Source: Haemaphysalis longicornis
Lineage: Eukaryota > Arthropoda > Arachnida > Ixodida > Ixodidae
Length of the DNA: 64,000 nucleotides
Direction: 5' to 3'
NCBI GenBank assembly: GCA_013339765.2
Contig: CM023456.1
Span: 84,925,636-84,989,635 of the forward strand
Shown: positions 34,732 through 46,403 of the stretch, piece by piece
How the letters are laid out: each line of letters starts with the position of its first letter
Numbering within the stretch: the stretch's first letter is position 1
Notes under the pieces: generated by a model
What the model was told of the DNA's origin: nothing
The model's database searches: none
Seen by the model: the letters and a program-made list of their open reading frames with translations, nothing else
Translations under genes and position numbers: made by a program

Positions 34732-36964
34732 CAGTTTGTACGGAACGGCGTTCCAAGGAATAGTTCCTTTTTGGAGGAACGGAGGAACGCCACCGTTCCA
34801 TTACGGGTCGGTGGAACTGTAACGGTAACTCGTTATGTTTTTTGGGGGAACGGCAGGAACGACGTTCCTTCTGGAAACGTTACATCCCTAGGAATCGGCT
34901 GTTTTTGATGCCAAGGCTAGAGTACAAAACTTTACAAGTCGCTACTCTGTTTCTGGCCATTTTCCCCCCTTCAGCGGAACGTGCTTTCTCGAATGTCAAG
35001 GGTATATATAGAAGAATAACCACGCGGCGGGCCGCAGCTTTTTGCTTGCTTTCATGCTGGTCGGGTACGCGGCGTTCGACGGGTGAATAGCGCAGCCGCG
35101 AGAATGCTTTTCACCTTTCCTCGTTTGTGTGGGGGGCCCAAAATGCGTATCTGGCCCATAGAATTGTTCCCTGCCGGGGAAAGGTTTCTAGGTCCGAGCG
35201 GCGCTGCAGGTACCTTGTGAAAACCCCGTATATTGTCAGGGGTAATACCGCATTAGTGCGCGCGAGCCGCGTGTGCGTTGTTGTCGAGGCGTTGCTCTCG
35301 CTGTGAGGTCATTCGAAGGGTCACCGGGAATTGTTCAAATTGCAGGTTTTGACCCCTCAAAGAAAGCGCGAGCTCGTTGTCACCAGTTGCCTAATCCCAA
35401 TTTAAGCTACAAATCCCCGACTTTCTATGCGATACATGGCGACCAACGACATAAAAACAGTGCTGGCTGCGATGACCGAGCCATCCAGCGCCGATTTTGC
35501 CACCTCGTCCACGCCCGAGGATTTCTTTTCCTTTGGGCAGCAAACCCTTCCACCGAGGCACAGGATGAGCTGTCGGGCCCCCGTGGTACCAGTTGACTAC
35601 CCGCTGTCGCAGATAAAATTCGAGGGACTGAACCAAATTTTCTTCAAGTACAACACGTCAGTATCCTCAAGCGCTTCCGTGGAATGGCTATTCAACTGCC
35701 AACGAAGTGTTGACGAAAAAATTGGTTCGGCTGTCTGACTCCAACATCGAGATGCAAGGTTGCTGAGTACAAACAAGGGGCTGTACTTAGTTGCGACAAC
35801 ATATTCGGGCAATTTTTACCTCTAATTGTCACAATTTTTTTCATTCATTCTCCACTTTTTTTTTCTTCTGCCATATCCTGTACCTGTGTTATGTACTTAA
35901 CTTTTTTTTTGCTTGAAGAACCAAAAATCTGCCGTTTCTGTACCACGGCACGTGTTTTCTTGTTTTCTCATTACTTTGTATTGATTTGAGTTGCTCGTTT
36001 ACTTTATTGTGTCGCACTTTGTGTCCGGCAAAAGTTTTATAGTGTAAATGTTTTTTTCGCACGTGATTAGGCTCCGAGCTTTCTTTTCCCTAATGCGTAT
36101 TTCTAACCATCGCTACTATTTGCGTCGCGTCCACATACTTGGCTATTTTTTGGGTTTTTTCCTTTATCTACTACCCTACTACTTTTTTAATTATTGTGCG
36201 TATAAATGGTGTGTGACTAGGTGTTTGGTTTTTTTTTTTTTCTTGTTATCGTCTTCCGACCTAAACTTGGATTGCGAACCTCGTAGCCATTATTGTTCAG
36301 CTGTGCTTTGTTGCTCGCAAATTTGTACCGTATGATCTGCAAAGCTTCTCTTTTGTAACCCCTAATAAATTCCCTGCAAAGGGGCCTGTAATTATTTTTA
36401 AAAAAATTGTAATAATAAATCAGCATTTATTAGAGACCCCTGTATTGTTTCTTTCGACGCGGTTTCTAATGAAATGAAAAAATTTAATTCCGTTCCTGCA
36501 TTTGAGTAACTTTCTATTCGCATATCTGAGGCGCAGTAACCTTACTGCGCATTTGTAAGACTGAAGTGGGAAGTGTCATAATGTGTTGCACCTATAATAG
36601 ACGAGCACCAAAATCCAGTTAGACCAAGGTGCTCCCTGAAAAAAAAAACGTCTACGGGCGTTTCTTTGGATTTTTTTTTATCTCCAGATAAACTGCTGCC
36701 GGCGGTGTTCAGATTCCTATAAATACGTAGTTCTATGTGAGCTTTAAATTTCTTTCTTTATTTCGCCCCCGTAATATGACACCATATTTTACTTTAAAAA
36801 AAGAAATTTAACGTGAATGTAACGACACGTTTCAATGTTCGAAGTGGAACTGGAACGCGTTCCTTTCGCATTAAAGTAACTTGTAACGGGAACGCGTTTT
36901 AAAATTTTGGGGGGAAAGAGGAACTGGATTCCGTTCCTGTTTTTGAGGAACGTGTACAACACTG
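34732..36964 (+). mobile_element. 2.2-kb hAT DNA transposon inserted in the LINE RNase H domain
   Basis: The left end is CAGTTTGTACGGAACG and the right end, reverse-complemented, is CAGTGTTGTACACGTTCC: short inverted ends starting CAGT, as in hAT elements. It is flanked by perfect 8-bp duplications. Many GGAACG/CGTTCC motifs cluster in the first and last 150 bp, as expected for subterminal transposase sites. A transposase C-terminal fragment lies inside at 35427-35800. TATATATA occurs near 35002 and CTAATAAA near 36362. Confidence 0.88.
35427..35800 (+). pseudogene. hAT transposase C-terminal (dimerisation domain) fragment
   Basis: The frame from 35427 gives YPLSQIKFEGLNQIFFKYNT followed by SVSSSASVEWLFNC, matching the hAT dimerisation signature (KYNTxxxSSAxVERLFS). 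Thereafter RLSDSNIEMQ and LLSTNKGL, the usual continuation, are split between frames by a stop and an indel (about 35710-35775). The RNase H-like catalytic DDE core is not visible, so the element cannot encode a working transposase. Confidence 0.72.
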
Positions 36965-36972
36965 CCTACGAC
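36965..36972 (+). repeat. hAT target-site duplication, right copy
   Basis: CCTACGAC immediately after the right end of the hAT element, identical to 34724-34731. Confidence 0.9.
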
Positions 36973-37195
36973 ATCCCCCACGGCGGGAGAAGAGATCGCC
37001 ATCGCGTTGGCTATGACCCACAGTCCCCACCTTCAACCAACTGTTATAAGTGACTATAATTCAGCCACCCTAAATTTCCTTTACGCAAGCGTTTCCCCAG
37101 CAAATTTATCAGTCCTTTTGAAGGCACAGAACATTAGATCCCGCCCTTTCACTCTCGCCTGGGCTCCCGCTCATACCAGGCTACCTAACCTAACT
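36965..37195 (+). pseudogene. I-type LINE RNase H, second part
   Basis: TAGEEIAIALAMTHSP holds the RNase H helix with its acidic residue, ISDYNSATLNF the next catalytic Asp strand, and FTLAWAPAHTRLPN the final (W)xPAHxxLxGN segment. Joined across the 8-bp duplication, the reading frame continues in phase from 34731. The copy ends in a CTAAC-rich simple repeat. Confidence 0.85.
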
Positions 37196-37250
37196 ACCTA
37201 ACTAACCCAACTAACTAACTTAACTACCTAACTACCTAACCTAACCATAC
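37181..37250. repeat. CCTAA/CTAAC-rich simple repeat
   Basis: About 70 bp of CTACCTAAC, CTAACTAA and CCTAACC units following the LINE RNase H. The CCTAA units are the complement of the arthropod telomeric TTAGG, but the array is irregular. Confidence 0.7.
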
Positions 37251-37259
37251 CGCGCTAAC

Positions 37260-39685
37260 TAAAGTGCTTCTGCAGGGGAATAGCGTTGCAACACTAAAAT
37301 AAATAAATCTGTGTGCGCCGCGTAACTTAGTAAATGCTGCCAGCAAAATTACATTACCCTATCAAAACTCACCCGAACGATGCCCACACGCAAATGGCAA
37401 GGTCTTCCTGGCAGCTTCTGCGACATGTGAATTTCGGTGCACGAACTGTTAATTTGCCGTTCCAAGACCGTGGAGCTTTGCGTTGATCAGTATTGCAATA
37501 GATTTTACTGCTGCTGAAACGCGCAGCGTTCTCGCAAACTGATCTGCAACTGGGAGACACAGACGTGCTGCATGCGTTTCTGCGAGAAATCCCACGTCGA
37601 ATCAAAACCACAATGCAGCTTTAATTTGTCCTCTGTAAGCTAGAACGAGCAAACACTGTCCCATCGCTTGCTGTCTGGAATGTAGTTGAACTTGTGGTTA
37701 GGCTGTTACTAATTACTGATTTGGGTAAAGATATTCTGTTACATTTGTTTTCTGCATTTCATGGTAAATAAAGGATCTCAATTCATTTAACGTTGTTCCC
37801 TGCTTATCCATGCTTTCTATCTCCTATTTCGTTTGGTGGTCGGCCTGAACCCTTGTCGGTTTTTATCTAAATACAACTTTATCTGCTCTAAAAATCCTCG
37901 AATAAATAAATCCTACCTGTGCCCCGTAGTGATGCCAGCATGCGCTATGGCTACGGGAGTCCGAAAACTCGCGCTTCGAGATTCTCAGATCGGCCAGAGG
38001 CCTCTTCAATTGTAACATCATCAATCCCTCTAAGTGATTTTTGTATGCCCCCGAGAAGCCTTCGTGGGGAACGCTGCTGCTTGCTGCTGTCTTTTCACTA
38101 GTGGAGATGTATGGCGTTCAATATTTGTTCGAGTTTGTAGCGATATACAAATAGCTGGGGGCAATGCACGTGGCCAGCTCAGTACTCGGCTACACTAGTG
38201 ACTCGGCGGTGCTTGCCACTGCACGGAGAGATTTATATACTGTTAAATAAGCTTCATTATTCAGTTGCGCATACACCTGCTTCAAGTAAGGACGAAGACA
38301 AAGTCAAGTAATGCAACATGTATTACTTTTGCCATCAGGTCTTTCTTTCCACTGCCCACCACGCCACGGGGTTTCATGCCAGGTTACATTCGTCTTTCCG
38401 TTTTATGTGAATAAATACAAACATGCTCCTGTGTACCAGACTTCACCGCGCGTTAACGAGTCATGGTTGCCATTAAATGAATTCATAGCTCCCATTAGCC
38501 TTTGCACAACCAAGCGCACAGCTGTACAAGAAAACACAAAAGGAATATTTCGTAGGCAACACTGCCTACACAGAGTCCTATATTCGATCCAGCAGAACTA
38601 ATGGTCAGGATAGCTACACTGGCGCACCTAGTGAGGTCCCTAAGGGTACTGTTGATCCAGGGTGCTGGATTTTGCGCCCCTGCATTGAATTAAAGCACGA
38701 GATCAGGATGCACCCTTCTAAGTGGGGAACCGCTGGTGGAGTGGGAAGACTACTGTGTACAGGGGCCTAAATTTCTACCTCTTCTTACTATTTGTAGGAA
38801 GTAATGTTTTTTATAAAAAAATAAAGAAAGCTTACTGTAAGCGTACGACGAAGGTAGCTAAACCGTAGGCAATTTTCACGGCCATCACAATGGTTTAGGT
38901 CGACGATTGCCGCCGATTTCGCTTCTTAGCTTCCGCAACGATTTTTACTCCATCACTGTTGCTATAAGTGTCCGCTTGCTTCATTTTTGGAAGTGATAAT
39001 CATTGGCCGTCACCTTGGAGGGGCATACTTTATGAGGTGTCTTTGTTATTCCGAGCAAAAGTTTGCCGCGGTTACGGCCAATGCTGGAATCTTCCTTGTT
39101 GCGAGCTGGTGGTGCCATTAAAACAGCCAACGCTGGGGATTTTCTTTTTTTTCGCCAATCTTAGCCAATCTCCCGAATGGGCTAGCCATGACTTGGCAAA
39201 CGTCCGCCGGGGACGCACAGCGGTCACTGCGAGACACGCACAGACGAGCGCTCGGCATTTCAATGTTTTTTTTTAAACTCACGGAAGGTCGCAGCGAGCC
39301 ATGCGCTCACGTGCGCTTCGGCATTTGCTTCGGATTTTTAACTGCAAACAGAAAACTCTTAACTACTTCGTAAACAGCTTCGCAGTTAAAATCAAAGTCC
39401 GATTCTTAGGAGAAAGAGGGTTAAAACACGGAGGTTTCTCCCATGCAAAATGAGTCAAAGTCAAAGTCCAAGACCCAAACTGCTTCGACCATGTTGGAAT
39501 GGCACAGATATATAAACGTCAAAGGAATGAATATTCTAAAGGCTGATATTTCGCGTCAAAAGCAAGTTCTAACACAAAGAGAAGCACAATTAGAATTGCG
39601 AAATCTTGTGTGGGGAACAAAACAACTCAATCGAGAAAGTCCGCCGTGTACACGCCACTCATTTCCTTCAGGACGCTGACTTGAG
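37260..39685. other. No gene recognised
   Basis: Short open frames only. A 78-codon Lys/Gln-rich plus frame at 39443-39679 has no recognised domain. GGTAAATAAAGG occurs near 37762. There is nothing else I can name. Confidence 0.4.
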
Positions 39686-39689
39686 CCAT

Positions 39690-40270
39690 CAGCCATTGCA
39701 ATCAGTTTCTCCTATTTGAACGCACCTCAAGTGTATGCTGTTGCAGAGAGTAGACTCCAGAGTAGGAAGGTACCATTCTATGAGGACATTGTGTGGACCA
39801 CGTGAGAGGACAGCGGTCGGTCTTTACGATAAATTTCGAGCCAGTGAGGTTACGTAACATGTAAGTTTTTGCACCTTCCCAAGCGAGAAGACGCACACTC
39901 TTTTTCGGGGGCGCTGTATTCCTCTTCCCGTATCGTCAGCTACAGCTAGCGTACAACACTGGGCGTTCCTCATCACCGTCAGCATGTCTTCACAAAACTA
40001 CTCCATTGCCTCGGTCACTAGCATCACAGTGGACTGTGAACGGCGTTGAGTAGTCTGGCTAGCTGAGTACCTGGTAGCTAGTTAGTGCATGTTTCACGGC
40101 ACCGAAAGCCTGCTCCTTTTTCTTGTCCCCCTCGACCGTTAATGGCTTGTTCTTTCGAAGCCCATCGGCCGAAGGACTAGCCAGCTCAGAGTACCTTGCA
40201 ATGTATCTCTGATAGTAACCTGCGATTCCCAAGAACGACTTGATGTCCGTTTGTGTTCGGGACTACGGAA
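39690..40270 (-). pseudogene. Ty3/gypsy RNase H domain
   Basis: Minus strand: KEQAFGAVKHALTSYQVLS (connection), PFTVHCDASDRGNGVVL (RNase H catalytic Asp strand), then KSVRLLAWEGAKTYMLRNLT and GSKFIVKTDRCPLTW. These follow the usual order of Ty3/gypsy RNase H. Stops interrupt it. It directly follows the RT in the same orientation. Confidence 0.82.
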
Positions 40271-41060
40271 AGTCTCGAATCGCCGCTACGTTAACCTGGG
40301 ATGATCGACGATTACCACTTCCAATAACGTAGCCAAGAACATTACTTCCACACGTGCCACTTGAAATTTAGGTATCTTTATTTTTAGCAAGGAGCGCAAG
40401 TGTTCCACATGCTCTGGCCACGAGCTGGAATGAATAGCAACGTCGTCTAAGTATTGCATCCTCAAGTAGTCAAAACCCTGTAAGATTTCGTCCATAAGGC
40501 TGGAACAACAGTACGCTGCGTTTTTGCAGCCCAAAATTCAAAACCTTTAGGTGGCTATGTTCCCATACAGAAAATAAAGGTGGCGTAACAGATAGCTTCC
40601 CTTGTCAGTGTAACTTGCCCAATATAGCCTCGCAATCAAATCAAAAGTGAAAAAGAAAGGAACTGCGGCTTACTTTTGCGATACATTACTCTATGTTTTG
40701 TATCGGGATAGGTTTGGTTCCTGTGTCCCGGTTTAGCTTCCCATAGTCTATACAGAGTCGCGGATCCTTGCCAGAAGCTTCAACTAGGATCAGAAGCGAA
40801 GTATACTCACATTTGCAAGCCTCTATCCCATCCAGACCAACTTTTCTGGATTTCAGACTCCGAAATCTTGCGCTACCGCGGCGACGCTCGATACCCCTTT
40901 CAATGTACTGGCTCCTATATCATTATTATGAGCGAATTCCTGCCACATTATACGAAAACCGGTCTACGAACTCTTCTAACACACCCTACAACTCGAGTTT
41001 TTGGTCGAGTTCCAGCTCCGCCTTCGTCACTATGTTGCTAACGACTCTATGGTGCTGTCG
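40270..41060 (-). pseudogene. Ty3/gypsy reverse transcriptase
   Basis: Minus strand: TSLLILVEASGKDPRLCIDY (RT block 1-2), then KNAAYCCSSLMDEILQGFDY, MQYLDDVAIHSSSWPEHVEH (YLDD active site) and LRSLLKIKIPKFQVARVEV. Several stops and frame changes are present. Upstream on the same strand, only about 100 bp away, is the C-terminus of an integrase, so integrase precedes RT here. Confidence 0.88.
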
Positions 41061-41129
41061 TAGGTAACGGACCCCAGTTCCGCAATATCGGACGGAATCT
41101 GATATCGTATAATAACCAGCGTTTGCACC

Positions 41130-41935
41130 ACTACCTTTCACGGCCTGTAAGGCTTTAGTAGGTTCATGTGCTATACCTGCAGCAGCCTACGCTTTCCAAG
41201 AACACCCGCGATGTAGTTGCTATCGGATAACTTCTGAAGAATTTTTACGTGCCCTTCCCACTGCAACGTCTTAGTTTCGTGACGTGGAGGTGGCCGCAAA
41301 ACCATGTCCACATCGCAAATCTCAAACGGTCTGGACCCTCTGTCGCAGCCGATCGTCGACCTTTTTTAGGCTGTGCTGGCCGCGATACCTGCTAGCTAGT
41401 TGGCCCTGTGCAAGTGGTGCATCAGCGACACTACATATTCTACAGCGATTAGGTATTCGCCCTATACTTCCCACGATTCGCAGAGAATGCAGAGGGATAA
41501 CGCACCGAACGTCCGCAAACACGTTTCGTTTAGGGTGGAGCCCGGTCGTCTCGTGAGTATCCGTTAATAAAGCAAACATAGGGGCGGGCAGACATAGTTT
41601 TTTTTTTATTATTGTGGACGCTTGCCATTCAGCATGCAGGAAAAATTAAATGTACAGATACACTCCGGATACCCGAATGAATGACCAGCCAGCTCTTTCG
41701 CTCGTAGCACCATGCCTCTTTAAACGCGCTTCACCAAGCTCGATTTCTCGACCAAGTGCAGCTGTGGGTGGTACCCAGAACTGGAACTACCTGATGAGCT
41801 TTATCCCGCACTTCTCGAGAAACGTCGTAGTTAATTGGCTTGTAAAAACCGTACCCTGATCCCGCAGTATTTCTGCCTTGGTGGAATGGAAAGCGTTTAT
41901 ACTTTGAATAGCTGGCAAGCAAGGGACTAGAAAGA
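41130..41935 (-). pseudogene. Ty3/gypsy integrase, distal core and C-terminal domain
   Basis: Minus strand: AEILRDQGTVFTSQLTTTF (second catalytic Asp), YHPQ followed shortly by VEK (third acidic residue region), LPAPMFALLTDTHETTGLHP, then HETKTLQWEGHVKILQKLSD and GKRRLLQVYHMNLLKPY, the GPY/F-type C-terminal module. Frames alternate because of indels. Confidence 0.82.
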
Positions 41936-43574
41936 CAATAAAACCTGACGAAGCGCAACAACTGAATTATTAACGCACATTGAACACATATACATACGTG
42001 CTTTCTGGAAAAAAGAAGTACATAAAAGAAGCCATGTTCAGACTACCGACTCAAAGTCTATATCCTGACCTATGAACGTAAAAAAAACGGCGTGTCAAGC
42101 AGTTCGGTTGGCTGAGACGTGAAGTGCCGTTATTCTTTAAGGTGTGAAGCCGAGTCAAAATTGCAACTTTTCTTCAAAATGTCAATATTTTCTTTTCCAA
42201 TTTGTTAGATTCGAAATTTATTCAACATCATTTTGCTGAAAAAAAGTTTTTCCCTACAGCAGTTTCTTTCAAAAGATGCATAAAAAATTTTAAGCCGGCT
42301 TTCAATGAAACCGAAACTGAAACTGCAAGTTTTGTGTGCAACACAAAAATGCCCAGGCTTGGAGTTCTTAGGTTGTTATTTTACAATCGTATCACGTACA
42401 AAAATGTAATAATAGCCTGACAGTGTTTTCAACACTTTATTTCTCAATTAAAATGAAACTTTTCACCAGGTAGATGGGCGATGTTCTCACGCGTTGTTTA
42501 CATTCTGGAGTCTTCGTGCGCGCATCAAAGGAACTTCCCATTGTTTCGTGAATGTGCTTACTCTCTGTTCCTTACTTTTTACTTACTGGCAGCCAAAGTA
42601 CGGGGAAATTTAGAGCGCGAAGAGGCGCAATACAAAAACCCAAATACCAAACACGAATGGTAAGCCGCGCATCGCAAAGGCATCCCGTCAGAGCACTGAC
42701 ACTGCAAAGCAAGCTAGAAAAAAAAAGGCGAGGTGTCACACGAGGAAAATCAGACACGAGCAAGGCCAAAGAAGGATGTAGCTACAAATAAGGAGAATTT
42801 TAGCTCTCCTGATCATATTATGCAAGCGCTGCACTTGCTCAAATCTTTTTTGTTGATTTTCTCAGACAGTACTTTTTGGCGATTTCTCCACACACGAACA
42901 TTCATAACTTTTTGTCCTAATACATATTTGTCAGTGAAACTTGGCACACATCTTCCTAACATTATTGGGTGTGCAATGAGCCTCAAGAAATAAAATCGAG
43001 CTAAACGTTTTGATTTGGCCACCTTTTACACCAAAGCACACCCAAGTAAAACGTTCAGTTTTTCGGTTATTTCTTCACTATGCGTCGAAGATTTCATCTG
43101 ATCTTATTACTTTTGGTTCAGTGCACAGGGCAAAGCCTCCCGTATACCACTACCAGAAATTGTGCGTTTTCATTCAGGTAAATTAGCTATGAGTATTGGC
43201 GTGAGACCCACATTTAATACAATTTTCAACATAAAAAAATATAAACACAAATAGGATATAGTTTATAAGGCTCTCAGTGGGCCTCAAAAAGTGTGCTTTA
43301 AGATATAGACTAAAAATCTGCGTTGTTTATCTATTTGAAAATAACTTTCCGCACCACTAGGCCTGATACCTTAAAGTGGGCGATGGCTATCAGTGCACTA
43401 ATTTTCTTCAAAAAAAGCACGTATTCATATGTGTGTTCAGTGTGTGTAAATAAAACAGTTGTTAGTAGTGCTTCGTCTCATATTGTTGTCTTTCTAATCC
43501 TCGTCGCTACTCTTCAAAGTATAAGCCTTTCCCACTCCAGCTTTGCAGCCCGAACTAGCCCCTACAGATTCCCT
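41936..43574. other. About 1.6 kb of unassigned DNA interrupting the integrase
   Basis: The integrase core is broken between about 43575 and 41935. The intervening DNA is A+T-rich with short frames and no motif I recognise. The two integrase edges overlap slightly in homology (LLSVFASVSF and LPAIQSINAFHS cover the same region), so this may be an insertion or a junction of two copies. No clear terminal repeats or target duplication were found. Confidence 0.4.
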
Positions 43575-44034
43575 GTTAACGTATTTCTGCCGGAAGCTAA
43601 CACTCGCGAATACTGACAGTAGTACGTTCCCAATTTCCACGAAGATCAGCTTCCTCAAGGGCACGGCGCAAGGAAGCCTACTCGCCGGTCAAAGCACTCT
43701 CAAGGTAGGAACGTAGCCAAAAGTACTCGTGGACAGTGGACCGACCATGCTGATCACGAGGCAGCGAAAGGGCTCCGTGATCATCGGAACAAGTTTCATT
43801 GGTCCTTCCCCTTCGCCTCCAGGTTTTCCCGCTTTCTGAAACACATCACAAGTGCGAGCGAAGTTTTCAACGTCACCAAAACATCCCAGCTCAAAATACT
43901 GTTGTGAGAATCGGTCTTTTGTTTTTCGTACGCCTCGTGCCCTGACCACGAGTTGCCGTGTGCGAGACGCAACAATTCCTGACGATAGGCTTGTGCCACA
44001 ACGAACTGTTCATACTCCATTGTACCTGCGGTAA
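43575..44034 (-). pseudogene. Ty3/gypsy integrase, zinc-binding and proximal core
   Basis: Minus strand: AYRQELLRLAHGNSWSGHEA (His pair of the HHCC domain), a frame change, VRKTKDRFSQQYFELGCFGD, VENFARTCDVFQKAGKPGG (second Cys pair, with the last Cys changed to Phe), and EPFRCLVISMVGPLSTSTF, where the first catalytic Asp is Ser. Then PLRKLIFVEIGNVLLSVFA. It is inactive. Its 5' side is cut at 44034 by a LINE tail. Confidence 0.84.
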
Positions 44035-44835
44035 TTCAATTTCAATTCAATTCAATTTATTGTTCTTTGCGGTGCTACAAAACATACGCAAAAACTGTTT
44101 GAACGAATTGCCAGCGGCTAGTAAGGGGTCCAATGAAAAAATGCAAGAATTGCAGACAACACATGTCAGTACACATCGTCGACAGTAAACTTAAAAAACG
44201 TTAAAAGACACTCTAAACACTCGTTAGAGCGCAGATTTTTTGAACGAATACAATTCTAAAAGCCAGTGAAATAAACAAGAGCACGTTGAATTTTTACCAG
44301 CAATAACAACTTCAATTGGATTTGTCACTCAGGTTACAATGAATACATCATAACAAAGCTCCAGAATCACTTAAAATGCAGGATGTCATCACATTGTATA
44401 CGAATAACGTTATTCGATAATGGAGTATAAGTGTGGGACAACCTACAAATAATAGCTGCAATCATGAACTCAAAGTGCGTCATTGATTTTAAGGTAGTGC
44501 TTTTTTAATGCAACAGAAAAATTGTTAGCAACTTTTACGTCATGCGGCAGGCTGTTCCAGATCTTTACACCAGTAAATTCCAGCATACGTGCACCGTACA
44601 CATTTCTGTTTACGGCTAAGTTAAAGTTTCCAAAGGTATGGCCCCGTGTTGCACGTGCAGGAGTATTAAGTATAGACACGTCAAACGGAAGGTTGTTTTT
44701 TATTATGTTGTGGATGCATTCAGCAGTTTTTTTCTCGCGAAGTAGATCAAATGGTAAGACGTGTAGTTCAGTAAACAGCGCCTTGCTGGGTCGAGAGTAG
44801 CCAAAAGGCTGTCGTGCCTCGTCTGCAACACCACG
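44034..44835 (-). mobile_element. 5'-truncated CR1-like LINE
   Basis: The minus frame runs EARQPFGYSRPSKALFTELH, VLPFDLLREKKTAECIHNII, FDVSILNTPARATRGHTFGN and YGARMLEFTGVKIWNSLPHD, the far C-terminal part of CR1/L2-like ORF2 proteins, to a stop near 44473. After about 400 bp of 3' UTR comes a tail of TTGAATTGAATTGAAATT units (44036-44062). The tail abuts the gypsy integrase, so the LINE inserted into or next to that element. Confidence 0.75.
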
Positions 44836-46403
44836 TTGTTTAAGTGAGAAGCAATTTCATGGCGAATACTGCGGTTTGGCGGCGGCGATGGCAGCGGCGA
44901 CGGCGTGTAACTGAGCGAGCGAAAACAGAAAAAAACTGCGGAAGTGATCACAGATCACTGATTTATAAAGCAAGCAGGTAAGAGAAAAGAACTGCGGATA
45001 TTGTTGAACTCAACGGGGAGTCCCCGCTCATACAACGCAGTTCATGGAAGGGAAAGTGCGGTTTCAAAGGATCGGAAGACAGAAAGACAGGGAAGAAGGA
45101 CGTGAGTGGGGGACAGCAGATGTCGCGTTCGTCTTGTCCAAGGATCGACGGCTACAAACGATGCAGTAGTCCTGCCACAACCAGGGAGTTGAGGAGGTGC
45201 GTCCGGACCCGTTGGGAACAGGAAGTCTTCCAGCTTGTGGCTTGATGCAGCGAGTCGCTGGAGGGTGGCCCGGAGTTCCTACGTCGCGATGGATGACAAG
45301 GCGCCTGTGAACCATAGAACCACCCTTCTCCATGTGTCCCTGGTGAAGCCTGGTGTTCCTGGCCAAATAAGCCGAGCCTAGATAAGGTATTATAGTACCG
45401 CCACTGCGGCATGGAAGTCAGCAATGGCGAATATTTCGGTGTTTATCAATGTTGCTAGATTGCTGCATCCACAGCCTCACCGTTGACTTTTTGGCTTCTT
45501 CGGCAGTAAAGTCTGGGTTCTAGCTATCCCGATGCATGCGCTCGGTGTCTTGGGCAAGAACTGATCTATTAAGTGGCACTAATAGCGCCTAGCCTTTAAA
45601 TATAATCTGCAAACATAACCTTCACCAGGGAAGCATGAAAGTATGACGGAAGTGTGAGGGGGAGGTCAGTATGCTGACTCCGCACGAGACGCTCGTTGGA
45701 GGGCTGGCGCAAGTGTGAGGAGAGAGCGACACGTGCTGCAATGGCACCGTCTCTCTCACTGCCTCCCCTCACACTTTCACCATGCAGCGCCACTGAGGAG
45801 CGCTCTGCCCCTCACACTTTTGACAAACGCTGCTCCTCCGTCCGCGGCTCATGCGAACCAGGAGACATTTGCGCGAGATCTTCAAACTCGATCTTCAACA
45901 ACATGCCCACCGGCGGCGGCGACACGCTGCGTGATAACGCAAGAGTATCGCGAGCCGCCGTGCGTTCGCTGATCACGCGATCACTTTCCTGAGACGCAGC
46001 AGATATGCGCCGTGACAGAAAAGACTGTTGTTCGCGCTGCGCACAGACTTCTAGTAATCGTAGGTACTTTTTTTTCACGGCACCTTCAGTTACATTGTCG
46101 AGTAACTTCTCCAGCAGTGTTGTCTTTTCTTGCTCGAGCGCTAAGGGCGGTACTAATTGACTTCCAGTAACCACTCCAAACTCTCCCACGTTCGGCACCA
46201 CATAAAGCTCGGCCAGAAAGTACCCCGTTTCAGCGGACTGCTGTTGCCCCGCGCTTGTCACCGAGCACTCGGGAAGGCAGACTCACCGCGTTTGGAATCA
46301 TGGTCGCCGCTAGTATCAATAAGTCGCAGTACCTCCTCTCTTTACGGATTTGCCCTGCTTTCGCCACTGAATGCGCGCTGCTGTCACTTTGAAACCGACT
46401 GTG
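44836..46403. other. Unassigned DNA between gag-like and integrase fragments
   Basis: Includes a 149-codon minus frame (46261-45812) with an acidic helical segment (EQEKTTLLEKLLDNVTEGAV) that I cannot place. Given its position between gag and integrase it could be gag or protease sequence, but no D(S/T)GA protease motif was seen. Confidence 0.35.

Noticed and set aside
34842..35090. PPSAERAFSN segment resembling a hAT dimerisation motif
   Set aside because: The surrounding residues do not continue the domain; the convincing hAT C-terminus is at 35585-35790. I kept it only as a chance or decayed match.
41788..41825. CTGATGAG...GAAACGTC, hammerhead-like core
   Set aside because: The intervening 22 bases do not form a stem II and the sequence is the antisense of conserved integrase codons.
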